Shown: positions 7,975-15,852 of the stretch, in pieces
Numbering within the stretch: the first letter of the stretch is position 1
How the letters are laid out: each line of letters begins with the position of its first letter
Source of the DNA: Candidatus Adlerbacteria bacterium
GTDB lineage: Bacteria; Patescibacteriota; Minisyncoccia; Phycocordibacterales; SBAW01
Assembly: GCA_903878285.1 (NCBI GenBank)
Contig: CAIRHB010000003.1
Span: forward strand, 1-34,742
Length of the DNA: 34,742 bases
Direction of reading: 5' to 3'
Position numbers and translations under genes: made by a program
The notes under the pieces: model-generated
The model's database searches: none
Seen by the model: only the letters and a program-made list of their open reading frames with translations
Told to the model about the DNA's origin: nothing

Positions 7975-8478
7975 ATGGTGTACAACATAGCTTTTGTTGA
8001 TGGACAGAACCTGCATCTCGGCACGAGAGGGGATGGGTGGTCTATCGACCATAGAAAGTTTAGGATATACCTCGCAGAAAAGTATCACGTACAAGAAGCG
8101 TACTACTTCCTTGGGTTTGTGTCCGATGACGAGCAGGACTTGTACGACAAACTCCAAAAGGCAGGATTTATCCTTTGTTTTCGTGAGTATTCATCTGCTC
8201 TTCGGGGGAGCAAGAAGGGGAACGTAGACAGCGACATAATCTTCAGTGTTATGAAAAAGATTGCGGATGGTGATTCTTTCGGTAAAATCTTCCTTGTTTC
8301 AGGTGATGGTGATTATAAGAAGTTGGTGGACTATCTGGTCAAGAAAGGGAGATTCGGGAAGATGTTGTTTCCAAACCGCAAGTTTGCCTCGTCTTTGTAT
8401 CGAACGCTTGGTGGAGAATACTTTGATTATCTCAACACAGAGGATGTGCGAGCAAAGATAGCGTATAGCCGAAAATGA
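7975..8478 (+). CDS. NYN-domain (LabA/DUF88-like, PIN-fold) protein
   Basis: A 167-residue protein made of a single NYN domain, a PIN-like fold often with RNase activity. The acidic active-site positions are visible: Asp9 in IAFVDGQNL, Asp85 and Asp87 in KGNVDSDIIFSVM, and Asp111 and Asp113 in LVSGDGDYKKLV, followed by the conserved G-x-x-LFPN strand. The start ATG at 7975 is preceded by TATTAT (7963-7968) with a 6-nt gap, so the mRNA should be leaderless. A GTG at 7960 in the same frame lies upstream of the -10 box and is not used. The likely role is RNA cleavage or turnover; the target is unknown. Confidence 0.85.
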   Translation: MVYNIAFVDGQNLHLGTRGDGWSIDHRKFRIYLAEKYHVQEAYYFLGFVSDDEQDLYDKLQKAGFILCFREYSSALRGSKKGNVDSDIIFSVMKKIADGDSFGKIFLVSGDGDYKKLVDYLVKKGRFGKMLFPNRKFASSLYRTLGGEYFDYLNTEDVRAKIAYSRK

Positions 8479-8498
8479 AAAATGCCCCTTAGGCATTT
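8479..8498. terminator. Terminator hairpin between convergent NYN gene and rny
   Basis: AAATGCC (8480-8486) and GGCATTT (8492-8498) close a 5-nt loop. On the minus strand it is followed by a T-rich tract, so it mainly ends the rny transcript. Confidence 0.7.
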
Positions 8499-8545
8499 CG
8501 CCGTTTGGGTCCTTTTTCGTATTGATACGTCAACAGTATACACTA

Positions 8546-10075
8546 CTACCGTGCAAACTCAATGGCGCGGGTTTCGCGGATGACGGCGACTTTGATTTCG
8601 CCCGGATACTTCAGCTCGTTCTCAATTCGCAGGGCGATGTTGCGCGCTACGTCGCGCGCGGCGAAGTCGCTCATGTCCTCGGGGCGGACAAAAACACGCA
8701 CCTCGCGCCCAGCGGAGATAGCGTAGCACTTCTCGACACCGGGGAAGGACATCGCGATCTCCTCGATATCTGCCAAGCGTTTGAGATACTGCTCGACCGA
8801 GTCGCGCCGTGCGCCGGGGCGGCCGCCCGAGATCGCGTCGGCGACCTGGACGATGACCGACTCGACCGTTTCATACGGATATTCTTCGTGGTGCGCCTGC
8901 ATGGCCTTGACCACTTCGTCGGAGACATTAAACTTTTGCAAAATGCGGCGGCCGATCTCGACATGGGTGCCCTGCACCTCGTGGTCGAGTGCCTTGCCGA
9001 TGTCGTGCAGGAGCGCGCCTGCGCGAGCGACCTGCGGGTTGGCGCCAACCTCCTCGGCGATCATGCCCGCGATGTGCGCCATCTCGAGCGAGTGCTGCAG
9101 CACCGATTGCCCGTAGGATGTGCGGAAGTGCAGCCGACCGAGGATCATCAGCAGGCGCGGGTCTAGGTTGAGCACCCCTGCCTCAAACGCTGCTGCCTCG
9201 GCCTTTTCTTTAATAATCTTATTGACCTCGGCTTTTGCCTTCTCGACATGTTCCTCGATCTTGGCAGGCTGGATGCGGCCGTCGAGAATAAGGTTCTCGA
9301 GTGCCACACGAGCAATCGCGCGACGCATCGGGTCGAACGACGAAAGCAAGATAGAGCCCGGCGTGTCGTCGATAATCACCTCGACGCCCGACGCCCGCTC
9401 AAACGCTTTGATATTGCGGCCTTCTTTGCCGATAATCTTGCCCTTGAGCTCATCGTTCGGAATCGTAATCGCAGTCGCCATCGTGTCAGACGCGACCGAG
9501 TTGCCGAGGCGGTGTATCGCGGTGGTCAGAATCTCCTTCGCGCGGCGCTCAAGTTTTTCCATCCCGTCGCGCTCCAGCTTGGCAACACGCATCATCAAGT
9601 CTTCGTCCGACTCGCGCCCCAGCTCGGCAAAGAGCTGCTCTTTTGCCTGCTCCATACTCAAACCGGCGACCTTGGCGAGCTCTTTTGATCGCTCGGCGAG
9701 CAACGCATCTGCCTTTTCTTTAATCGCTTTTACCTCCTCGATGCGCGCTTTGACAGCAGTAACCTCGGCGTCGAGCTCTCCCTGCTTTTTGTCGAGCGAC
9801 TCCTCGCGCTTAAAGATACGATCCTCGGCGCGGGTAATCTTCTCCTCCTTATCATGCAAATCGCCCTCGGCGATGAGGAGTTTTTGACGTGCCTCCTCCT
9901 CGGCCCGCTCGGTAATCTGCTTGGCATCCTCCCGCGCGGTCAGGAGAATCTCTTTAATCTCAATCTCGATTGACCCCTTACGCGCAAGGAGCAGCAGCCA
10001 GCGGAACACGTAGCCAATGATGGCGCCCCCCAGCGTCGCCAGCGCGAGGAGTAGAAACACAAGTTTTAATGACAT
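8546..10075 (-). CDS. rny: Ribonuclease Y
   Basis: A 509-residue endoribonuclease that starts bulk mRNA decay at the membrane. Domain order is standard: N-terminal transmembrane helix (LKLVFLLLALATLGGAIIGYV), a long charged coiled coil, a KH domain with IGKEGRNIKAFERASGVEVIIDDTPG, then an HD domain with LLHDIGKALDHE and a conserved C-terminus (YPGEIKVAVIRE). Length matches the family (about 510-520). The start at 10075 (MSLKLVF) was preferred; an in-frame start at 10108 adds 11 residues before the membrane helix. It lies 63 nt downstream of clpP and is probably cotranscribed with it. Confidence 0.96.
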   Translation of the reverse strand: MSLKLVFLLLALATLGGAIIGYVFRWLLLLARKGSIEIEIKEILLTAREDAKQITERAEEEARQKLLIAEGDLHDKEEKITRAEDRIFKREESLDKKQGELDAEVTAVKARIEEVKAIKEKADALLAERSKELAKVAGLSMEQAKEQLFAELGRESDEDLMMRVAKLERDGMEKLERRAKEILTTAIHRLGNSVASDTMATAITIPNDELKGKIIGKEGRNIKAFERASGVEVIIDDTPGSILLSSFDPMRRAIARVALENLILDGRIQPAKIEEHVEKAKAEVNKIIKEKAEAAAFEAGVLNLDPRLLMILGRLHFRTSYGQSVLQHSLEMAHIAGMIAEEVGANPQVARAGALLHDIGKALDHEVQGTHVEIGRRILQKFNVSDEVVKAMQAHHEEYPYETVESVIVQVADAISGGRPGARRDSVEQYLKRLADIEEIAMSFPGVEKCYAISAGREVRVFVRPEDMSDFAARDVARNIALRIENELKYPGEIKVAVIRETRAIEFAR

Positions 10076-10138
10076 AAAAGTAGTACATAGGGAATATAAG
10101 AGGAACATCCCTACGATACCAAAAAAAACAGTATTCGG

Positions 10139-10771
10139 CTACTTTTTGCCGCCGTTTGCAAGGATAGTGCCCTTGTGGCCGAAGATTTCATCGACGATGC
10201 CGTACTTCTTTGCCTCCTCTGCGCTCATAAAGTAGTCGCGCTCGACATCCTGCTCGATCTTCGACAGCGGCTGGCCGGTCGCCTTGGAAAGGATTTTGTT
10301 TAAACGATCGCGTGTGGCGATGATGTGCTTGGCAGTGATCTCGATGTCGGTCGCCTGACCTTGTGCCCCGCCCCACGGCTGGTGGATCATCACCTCGGCG
10401 TTTGGCAGAGTAAAACGCTTACCCTTCGCGCCGCAGGCAAGAAGAATCGCCGCCGCAGACGCCGCCATTCCGACGCAGATTGTCGCGACGTCGGGCTTGA
10501 TATAGGACATAGTGTCGAGCATCGCGAGCGCTGAGGTCACCGATCCGCCGGGCGAGTTGATATAGAGCTGGATATCCTTCTTGGGGTCTTCCATAGCCAA
10601 AAAGAGGAGCTGCGCGATGACAATATTTGCCATGTGGTCGTCGATCGGCCCGCCGAGGAAAATAATGCGGTCTTTGAGCAGTCGCGAGTAAATGTCGAAC
10701 GCTCTTTCTCCGTAGGGCGTCTTCTCCACGACCATCGGCACGAGCTGGTTGTAGGTTGTGTTGTCTTGCAT
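10139..10771 (-). CDS. clpP: ATP-dependent Clp protease proteolytic subunit
   Basis: A 210-residue serine peptidase that forms the tetradecameric Clp chamber with an AAA+ partner not in this window. The catalytic triad is Ser105 ([14 protein letters not shown]), His130 ([11 protein letters not shown]) and Asp179 ([11 protein letters not shown]). The oligomer-contact segment [18 protein letters not shown] is present. Residues [22 protein letters not shown] match the usual N-terminus. A -10 TAGTAT (10783-10778) lies 6 nt before ATG, with TTGCAC about 16 nt further up, so the mRNA is predicted leaderless. The promoter is divergent from that of the gene at 10850. Confidence 0.97.
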   Translation of the reverse strand: MQDNTTYNQLVPMVVEKTPYGERAFDIYSRLLKDRIIFLGGPIDDHMANIVIAQLLFLAMEDPKKDIQLYINSPGGSVTSALAMLDTMSYIKPDVATICVGMAASAAAILLACGAKGKRFTLPNAEVMIHQPWGGAQGQATDIEITAKHIIATRDRLNKILSKATGQPLSKIEQDVERDYFMSAEEAKKYGIVDEIFGHKGTILANGGKK

Positions 10772-10777
10772 CTGCCT

Positions 10778-10842
10778 ATACTACCAAATTGTCCGCGAGG
10801 TGCAATTTCAATTTCTCCCACACCCACTTTCCGCGGTAGTAT
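10778..10842. promoter_or_regulatory. Divergent leaderless promoters (clpP / large unknown gene)
   Basis: On the minus strand TTGCAC-16 nt-TAGTAT, then 6 nt to the clpP ATG. On the plus strand TAGTAT (10837-10842), then 7 nt to ATG 10850; no good -35 is seen for the plus side. Confidence 0.65.
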
Positions 10843-10849
10843 AGAGGGT

Positions 10850-13345
10850 ATGAAAGGACCGAAGGGGCCAGGAAGTGCAGCAAGTCTGAGGGTGTCGCTT
10901 GCAGAGAAACACGTTCCTAACCAAGAGCCTGTGGTAGAGTCACCAAATACTATTGAGAAAATGGTTAGCGTCCTTAGTAGTCAAGACGCACAACGTGTAT
11001 TAGATGCACAGAATAAAATTCGTGAAACCATTCGTTGTGGAGGTGACAAGCGCAACGAGTGTCTCGAGTCCTTCGAGTTTGCAATGTCTGCAGCGTTACA
11101 AGAGGGAATGCTTCTAACGCCAGACCTTATGTTATTTCTTTCAGAAACCGCACATGCAGCAGAAGTGTCTCTTTTTGGAAGACGTCTAACCCTTTCTGTG
11201 TACTCTAGTCAGCTTGCCCCTGGGTTTTCTGATGAGATATCTCGTCTAGAGCAGTCAGAGGATTCGTCCGCAATTGTTAAACTACATAAATTGATTGATG
11301 CATATCAAACACTACAAGCATCGTTTTTAGATATCAATCCAGATGACCCAGAATGGCAGGACAGTAGACTGTCCCGCGGTCCGTTGCAGGACGTCATGGA
11401 TGCCAAACTGAGTAGTGTGGTGCGAATGCAACAGAATTACTTACTGCGCGAACATGCAAGAGAAAGTTTTGAGGGCGCAGATTTGTATGGAGACAGCGGT
11501 ACCACAGTAAAGAAAGGAGGCATGTCAGGCACGCCTGGTGGTATGCAAGATTCCTTTATTTTTTCGCACGAAGTGTTGCAGGCATCAAACACCCTTCGTC
11601 GGCAGTTGGGCGTTTGGGAGGGCTATCCGGTGGCGCAAGAATTAGTGCCACTTGCGCCTGGTTATGTCGGCTTTTACTCGCACGGTCGATTGGAAAAAGT
11701 ATATGCAGCGCCGATTGAAGTTGTTAACACTGACAAAGAAGACCAAGCTCTTGTTGCTCAAAACAACACCACGCACGACTGGATATATGGTTCGTTAAAC
11801 CGGCCACTGTCACCCTACGCCCGTTCTTCTTTAGGACTCAATAAATTGCGTGATTACTGGAATCTCATCAAACAACTGGGGGATGAACAGTTTTACTTTG
11901 ATCTTGATCGCATTGATCTCGGAGCGCTTCATCCAATGGTGCGTACAACCATACTGGAACATAACGCTTATATCTTACAAAGACTGCATTCTTTGGATCC
12001 GAAGCCTGCGCCTGTGTCAGAGGCAGAAGTGGACGAGAAATTGTTTCTCGGGGATGCTACCGACGATCGAAAGTATTTGTATAAATATTTTTCAAGTTAT
12101 GGAATGCGTCGAAAAGTAGAAAATGATTTTGGCGTATCAATAGCATCTCTGCACTTTGCAGAACAAATGGAGTTTATGGATTTGCTAAACAGTGCGGATA
12201 CAGAAAACTTTGCCCAATATCAAGAATTCTGTTCGCTTTATGGGGTAGATGCGTTGCGAACTTTCTTAGTAACAAATAAAGACTCTGTGCTACGCGATAA
12301 GGTGTTTGAGTTCGCGCGTGCAACAACGCCCGAGCAGGCGCGTGCTGTGTTTGCTGCATACGGCTCGCTGGTCGAGTCGATTGACCACATGGGTGAGTAT
12401 CTGCGCGAGTCGTTTGGTGCGCAGGACACAGGCGCCGTGGGTGCGGTAGTCGAGCGACAACTTAACCGCGCACGCAAGCTGCTTGCTGATGCGCACACGT
12501 ACAAAGACGAACCCGAGCGGTTGGTGGCGCTCGCGCAGTCGGTGCAGGCCGATATTGCGCTGTTTACCGACGCATGTCGTGTGCTCAAAACACGCAATCA
12601 ATTGTCGCTCGAGCAGGTGCGGGACGGCACACTCGAGAGTGTCAACGCAGCGCAGCTCCAAGAGGTCGACTGTACAAACATGCGGGACATTTGGGAATAT
12701 CGCTACGCGGGGAAGTATGGCGCGGAGTTGGAGCACGAGTTGCGAACACAATTTGAAAAGGCGCTCGCGAGTGAGCAGACCACGTTCTATATTTATCGCT
12801 ATAAAGGTCAGATTGCGTGCTACTTTTCTGCAGAGCACATTGGCATCAGCGAAGACGAACTCCCTAAGAAGCATCTCGCCTCGTTTCTCACGAGCCAGTC
12901 GTTTGAGGGTGGCATGCTCGGTCAGGCGGTGATGGAGCAAGGCATCGACCAAGAACAAAAAGGCTCGGTATTGGTCGCGGAGTCGGACGTCGACATTGCA
13001 CGCACCCCTATCGTGAGCAAATACTTCGAGGACTACAACTTCTACGCCACGCACCGCTTTGAAGACCAAGGTGAACCAACACTTGCTTTAGAGCGACGCG
13101 AGGGAGATCTATTTGCTACCAAGCACTTGAGCAAAAAGGATGTCCAGGCACGTGCGCATCATGGTGAGTCGTCGATGCTGGCTCAATTTGTAGAGAGCGA
13201 CACTGTGCCCAACTTCGACCACTATCTCCAAAGAAATATGGTGTTGACCCGGTATTTTGTTGCCAAAGATGCGCAAGGGGCGCAAAAATACTACGCGGTG
13301 TTCGAACGATTGTCACTTTCGCCAGCGCTTGCTTTAGCTGCATGA
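10850..13345 (+). CDS. Large protein of unknown function (831 residues)
   Basis: No family is recognised. It has no signal peptide or membrane segment and appears soluble. The first part is rich in helices (IEKMVSVLSSQDAQRVLDAQNKIRE; ISRLEQSEDSSAIVKLHKLID). A middle part contains a G-rich loop TVKKGGMSGTPGGMQDSF. The last 200 residues have an alternating beta pattern (FYIYRYKGQIACYFSAEHIG; GSVLVAESDVDI; NFYATHRFED) faintly like a GNAT acetyltransferase, without a clear acetyl-CoA loop. The start at 10850 follows TAGTAT by 7 nt; a frame open to 10634 crosses clpP. Base composition changes inside the gene: AT-rich codons up to about 12.25 kb, GC-rich after. Its 3' end overlaps the convergent TrmB gene by 55 bp. 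Confidence 0.75.
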   Translation: MKGPKGPGSAASLRVSLAEKHVPNQEPVVESPNTIEKMVSVLSSQDAQRVLDAQNKIRETIRCGGDKRNECLESFEFAMSAALQEGMLLTPDLMLFLSETAHAAEVSLFGRRLTLSVYSSQLAPGFSDEISRLEQSEDSSAIVKLHKLIDAYQTLQASFLDINPDDPEWQDSRLSRGPLQDVMDAKLSSVVRMQQNYLLREHARESFEGADLYGDSGTTVKKGGMSGTPGGMQDSFIFSHEVLQASNTLRRQLGVWEGYPVAQELVPLAPGYVGFYSHGRLEKVYAAPIEVVNTDKEDQALVAQNNTTHDWIYGSLNRPLSPYARSSLGLNKLRDYWNLIKQLGDEQFYFDLDRIDLGALHPMVRTTILEHNAYILQRLHSLDPKPAPVSEAEVDEKLFLGDATDDRKYLYKYFSSYGMRRKVENDFGVSIASLHFAEQMEFMDLLNSADTENFAQYQEFCSLYGVDALRTFLVTNKDSVLRDKVFEFARATTPEQARAVFAAYGSLVESIDHMGEYLRESFGAQDTGAVGAVVERQLNRARKLLADAHTYKDEPERLVALAQSVQADIALFTDACRVLKTRNQLSLEQVRDGTLESVNAAQLQEVDCTNMRDIWEYRYAGKYGAELEHELRTQFEKALASEQTTFYIYRYKGQIACYFSAEHIGISEDELPKKHLASFLTSQSFEGGMLGQAVMEQGIDQEQKGSVLVAESDVDIARTPIVSKYFEDYNFYATHRFEDQGEPTLALERREGDLFATKHLSKKDVQARAHHGESSMLAQFVESDTVPNFDHYLQRNMVLTRYFVAKDAQGAQKYYAVFERLSLSPALALAA

Positions 13346-14130
13346 GTCTTGGGTACATATGCGCTCGGATGACTCCACGCCAACTCAAACAGCCCGCGAT
13401 GCATGGCAGCGATTGCGGGATCGTTGACGATGACACCAATCTTCTGGGCGCCGAATGTGAGATATGACACGCGGTCGTCATATATCTGCGTCGAGACACC
13501 GAATGTGGGTGTTGACCACGGGATAAGCCGCTCTTCCGTAAGGTCGTTGAGATACCCTTGGTCGACGAGTGCTCGGTTAGCGGGTGTGTCGACGGCGATG
13601 TTGCGCTTGTGGAGGCCTCGTTTTTTGCGAGCGATACCAAACGCTCTGCTTGCCTCACTCATCTCGCGCTCCACCGTCTCGATGTCTATATAGGCGAGTA
13701 TTTCGGTCTTTGCGGTGAGTGCGTCGTTGAGCACCTCACGTACACCATCTGCGCCTTCGTAAAACCGTATGCCCGGCTTGCCTGACACAAGGTTGAAGTC
13801 GGATATGAGCCGCGAGATCGCGCCTTTGAGCGAGGACTTTGCATTTTGAGCATTTTCGAAGCGTTTTTCGACCAATTCCTGCAACTTCAGCGGGTGCGCA
13901 GGGGCAAATACGGCGACTTTGCCCGGTTCGTCGCGTTTTTCGACCAAGCCGGATGCCTCGAGACTGCCCAGTACCTTATATACCAGTGGGCGGGAGAGGG
14001 GGACGTGCCTTTTGAGCACCCCAGCCTGCAAGGGGCCGCGCAGTACGAGCGTCTCGTAGACGAGCGCCTCGTCTTTCGTCAAACCTGCTTCGACCAAGCT
14101 CTGACCATAGGAAAGTTCTTTGGTGTCCAT
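13291..14130 (-). CDS. TrmB-family transcriptional regulator (paralogue 3)
   Basis: A 279-residue protein. The winged helix reads LVEAGLTKDEALVYETLVLRGPLQAG, then VLKRHVPLSRPLVYKVLGSLEASGLV and a wing with KVAVFAPAHP. The linker helix LVEKRFENAQNAKSSLKGAISRL is followed by a sensor region with IRFYEGADGVREVLNDAL, the same position as in paralogues 2 and 4. The Ala/Ser-rich tail is longer than in the others. The start is supported by TTGACA (14164-14159), a 16-nt spacer and TATACT (14142-14137), 6 nt before ATG. It overlaps the convergent 831-residue gene at its 3' end. Confidence 0.85.
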   Translation of the reverse strand: MDTKELSYGQSLVEAGLTKDEALVYETLVLRGPLQAGVLKRHVPLSRPLVYKVLGSLEASGLVEKRDEPGKVAVFAPAHPLKLQELVEKRFENAQNAKSSLKGAISRLISDFNLVSGKPGIRFYEGADGVREVLNDALTAKTEILAYIDIETVEREMSEASRAFGIARKKRGLHKRNIAVDTPANRALVDQGYLNDLTEERLIPWSTPTFGVSTQIYDDRVSYLTFGAQKIGVIVNDPAIAAMHRGLFELAWSHPSAYVPKTHAAKASAGESDNRSNTA

Positions 14131-14136
14131 ACTGCC

Positions 14137-14164
14137 AGTATAGTCGCAGAGGACAATTTGTCAA
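14137..14164 (-). promoter_or_regulatory. Promoter of TrmB 3, leaderless
   Basis: On the minus strand TTGACA, 16 nt spacer, TATACT, 6 nt to ATG 14130. Confidence 0.75.
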
Positions 14165-14258
14165 GCTTCCGTGACAGAAAAAACCTTATTTCACATAAAA
14201 TACATACAAATCAAGGGTATTTTGCGTGACACGAGCACGATTATTTGCCACGCATAGC

Positions 14259-14287
14259 TTGACACTTGGCAACCAAGATGCTACGAT
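14259..14287 (+). promoter_or_regulatory. Consensus promoter of the GC-rich RNA element
   Basis: TTGACA (14259-14264), exactly 17 nt spacer, TACGAT (14282-14287). Transcription should begin near 14294. No start codon follows closely, unlike the leaderless promoters of the chromosomal genes. The spacer contains ACCAAGATG, whose complement CATCTTGGT recurs at 14370-14378. Confidence 0.75.
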
Positions 14288-14293
14288 GTTGTC

Positions 14294-14689
14294 AGAACCA
14301 AGGGGCTTCACCCCAAGGCAAGTTCATCACAAACGGGAGGTTTCATTCGAATCGTCCCCCACCTCTAGTCCCGACTGCCATCTTGGTATAGGGGAGGTAC
14401 TACGGCCATCCTGAGAGTAATCAAAGGACTAAGCGTAGAAAGAGGAGAGGGTGGGGATGAGAGACGGCTCGAAGAAAATCTACATTTGCAGATATGGTCT
14501 CTTGGGTATGGCGCCTCCGCAAATGGGCTCCCAGCCGTGAGAGTAGGGCGAGAAGCCGGCCGTATCGACCGAGTGCTAACGCAAGTTAGGACATCGTTTG
14601 GAGAGAAAGACCTAAACCAGCTTTATCTCCAAGAATGTCTTCGCTGCCAAAGGGGTGTGGTGCCCCGAGTAGGAGAGAGAAGATGATCG
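14294..14689 (+). ncRNA. Structured RNA of unknown class at the head of the element
   Basis: About 400 bases after a strong promoter with no convincing reading frame. It folds locally. One hairpin is CTAAC-GCAA-GTTAG (14576-14589), a GNRA tetraloop stem extended by GT/AC. A long stem pairs TTGGAGAGAAAG (14598-14609) with CTTTATCTCCAA (14621-14632), one mismatch, enclosed by GACAT/ATGTC (14590-14594 with 14635-14639). CATTTGC pairs with GCAAATG, inside ACGGCT/AGCCGT, near 14.46-14.54 kb. A short hairpin GGGGCTTCACCCC lies near the 5' end. It does not show the conserved cores of RNase P RNA, tmRNA, SRP RNA or 6S RNA. A 5' untranslated region for the ORFs behind it is an alternative to a separate RNA. 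Confidence 0.55.
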
Positions 14690-14763
14690 TTGACAATTGA
14701 ATAGGAAGAATAGGTAGTAACGTGAAAAAACTTTCTGCGAGAGCAGATAATCACAGTGTTATT

Positions 14764-14837
14764 CCTCTTCTCCGGCAATAGATGTGAATTTAGTGCCGGA
14801 AAGAGGGGTCGCAACATCCGTCGCTTTGGCGAGGATG
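14764..14837 (+). promoter_or_regulatory. Structured leader motif, copy 1
   Basis: A long stem CCTCTT-CT-CCGGCA (14764-14777) with TGCCGG-A-AAGAGG (14794-14806) is followed by GGTCGCA and a second hairpin CATCC-G-TCGC-TTTG-GCGA-GGATG (14815-14837) with a bulged G. The 3' part, from the GGAAAGAGG end of the long stem to the end of the second hairpin, is nearly identical in copy 2 at 15.7 kb, while the apical half of the long stem differs but still pairs. A TTGACA at 14690-14695 lies upstream without a good -10. It precedes ORF A by 120 nt. Possible roles are a riboswitch, a protein-binding site or a packaging signal. Confidence 0.65.
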
Positions 14838-14956
14838 GGTGATTCCTAAAGGGGCAGACACCGCGAACGCGAGAGCTAGTAGCCCTGTCCCTTGTAACGG
14901 CCCAGATCGGGCCAACCGACCGGCGCGGTATCGCCGAGAGCTCTAGGAGAGCGAAG

Positions 14957-15460
14957 ATGGAGATTCAGTTCGAGACTATGATTTCGGTCGGCGAACAGCC
15001 GACCGACCTCGTGGACTTTTTCCGGCAGATGTTGCCGGAATTCGAGGCGGCGGAATGGAACGGGGCTATGCCCCGTCTCTTCCAGCGGGGCATTCCCACC
15101 TGGCGGTGGGATGAAATCCTCGCGGACGGTGTCCGCGAGGTGTCTGAAGGGGAGGCCGAGCGCCTCGGCCTCACCACGTTGAATGGAGACCTGGCGTGGC
15201 GCACTGCCACGTCCGGGTACCTCTATGCCCCGGGGACGATCCGGGACGATCCGGAGCTTCCCGGTGTTCGTTGGTGCCGGTGGGAGTACCACGGCGCCCG
15301 CCGTGGTTTCGGCAGCCAGAGATGGCTGCCACCCGAGTGCGTGCCCGACCCGCAGGCTGCGGGTCGCCTCCGGGTCACGGAAGTGACCGGTACGTACGGC
15401 CGCGCCGAGCGGCTTCGGCGGCGTGAGCCACCACTTCCGCCGGAGGTGTTGCCCGAGTAG
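14957..15460 (+). CDS. ORF A of the GC-rich element, unknown protein rich in perfect mRNA hairpins
   Basis: A 167-residue predicted soluble protein of no recognised family. It is rich in Trp, Arg, Pro and Glu (PTWRWDEIL; VRWCRWEYHGARRGF). The ribosome-binding site GGAGAG (14946-14951) is 5 nt before ATG; the same site precedes ORFs B and C. Third codon positions are strongly GC, a sign of coding, and far above the flanks. The coding strand holds at least eleven perfect stems of 6-11 bp with short loops, for example 15118-15140 (10 bp), 15152-15172 (9 bp), 15311-15330 (8 bp, GAGA loop), 15346-15366 (9 bp), and 15444-15470 (11 bp) whose loop contains the stop codon. The RNA structure seems to be selected together with the protein. 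Confidence 0.65.
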   Translation: MEIQFETMISVGEQPTDLVDFFRQMLPEFEAAEWNGAMPRLFQRGIPTWRWDEILADGVREVSEGEAERLGLTTLNGDLAWRTATSGYLYAPGTIRDDPELPGVRWCRWEYHGARRGFGSQRWLPPECVPDPQAAGRLRVTEVTGTYGRAERLRRREPPLPPEVLPE

Positions 15461-15470
15461 GGCAACACCT

Positions 15471-15690
15471 CAAACCCCTCCGTATGGGGATATTTCTTTT
15501 GTTCGTGCGAGCGCTGACACGGCAGCGTTCGCAACAGGCCGGGGAGTGCCTGGGTACAAACTCTCCAAACCCGAGGCGAGCGCATCTGGAACATGTCGCT
15601 CGTCCTCCTACTTGAAGCCAGTATCCGATGACTCACTATGAGCTAATCGAATAGCGGTTTCAAACGAGGAGAAAGGAAATCCACCCATGT
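15471..15690 (+). other. Structured spacer between ORFs A and B
   Basis: There is no gene in the 392 bases between the ORFs. The hairpin pattern continues: GCGAGCGCTG (15507-15516) with CAGCGTTCGC (15523-15532), ten pairs including one G-U, and a stem of about ten pairs with one bulge around 15575-15610 (GCGAGCG-CAT with ATG-T-CGCTCGT). A short CCCC/GGGG hairpin near 15475 followed by a T-rich stretch could be a weak terminator or attenuator after ORF A. Confidence 0.5.
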
Positions 15691-15693
15691 GAT

Positions 15694-15797
15694 CCCTCTT
15701 TTCCGCACTATGCCGGTATGCGAGCAGCACAAATATGTTTGCGCTCGCCCCATCGTGCTGGAAAGAGGGGTCGCATATCCGTCGCTTTGGCGAGGAT
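15694..15797 (+). promoter_or_regulatory. Structured leader motif, copy 2
   Basis: CCCTCTTTTCCGCAC (15694-15707) pairs with GTGC-T-GGAAAGAGGG (15755-15769). The apical part differs from copy 1 and holds its own hairpin GCGAGC/GCTCGC. The shared 3' part GGAAAGAGGGGTCGCA leads into ATCC-G-TCGC-TTTG-GCGA-GGAT (15777-15797), with the same bulged G and TTTG loop as copy 1. The changes CCGGCA/TGCCGG versus CCGCAC/GTGCTGG keep pairing, which argues for a conserved RNA fold. The start of ORF B is 55 nt downstream, after a GGCCGCACATGCGGCC palindrome. Confidence 0.65.
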
Positions 15798-15852
15798 GAG
15801 TGATACCCTACGTTCACAACGGCCGCACATGCGGCCAAATATGGAGAGTAAA

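Noticed and set aside
10634-10849. N-terminal extension of the 831-residue protein
   Set aside because: The extension is the antisense of clpP and crosses both promoters; ATG 10850 follows a -10 box.
14380-14510. Group I intron core in the 14.3-14.7 kb RNA
   Set aside because: TCAAAGGACTA and AGATATGGTCT loosely recall the R and S elements and could form a P7-like pair, but R carries an extra G, no matching P4 strand or P6 is found, and no interrupted host gene is visible.
14486-14686. 66-residue open frame inside the structured RNA
   Set aside because: No ribosome site, no protein-like pattern, and the bases are explained by RNA stems.
14294-14689. RNase P RNA, tmRNA or SRP RNA
   Set aside because: None of the conserved core strings of these RNAs is present in order. 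Short resemblances such as GAGAAAGACC sit inside a simple hairpin.
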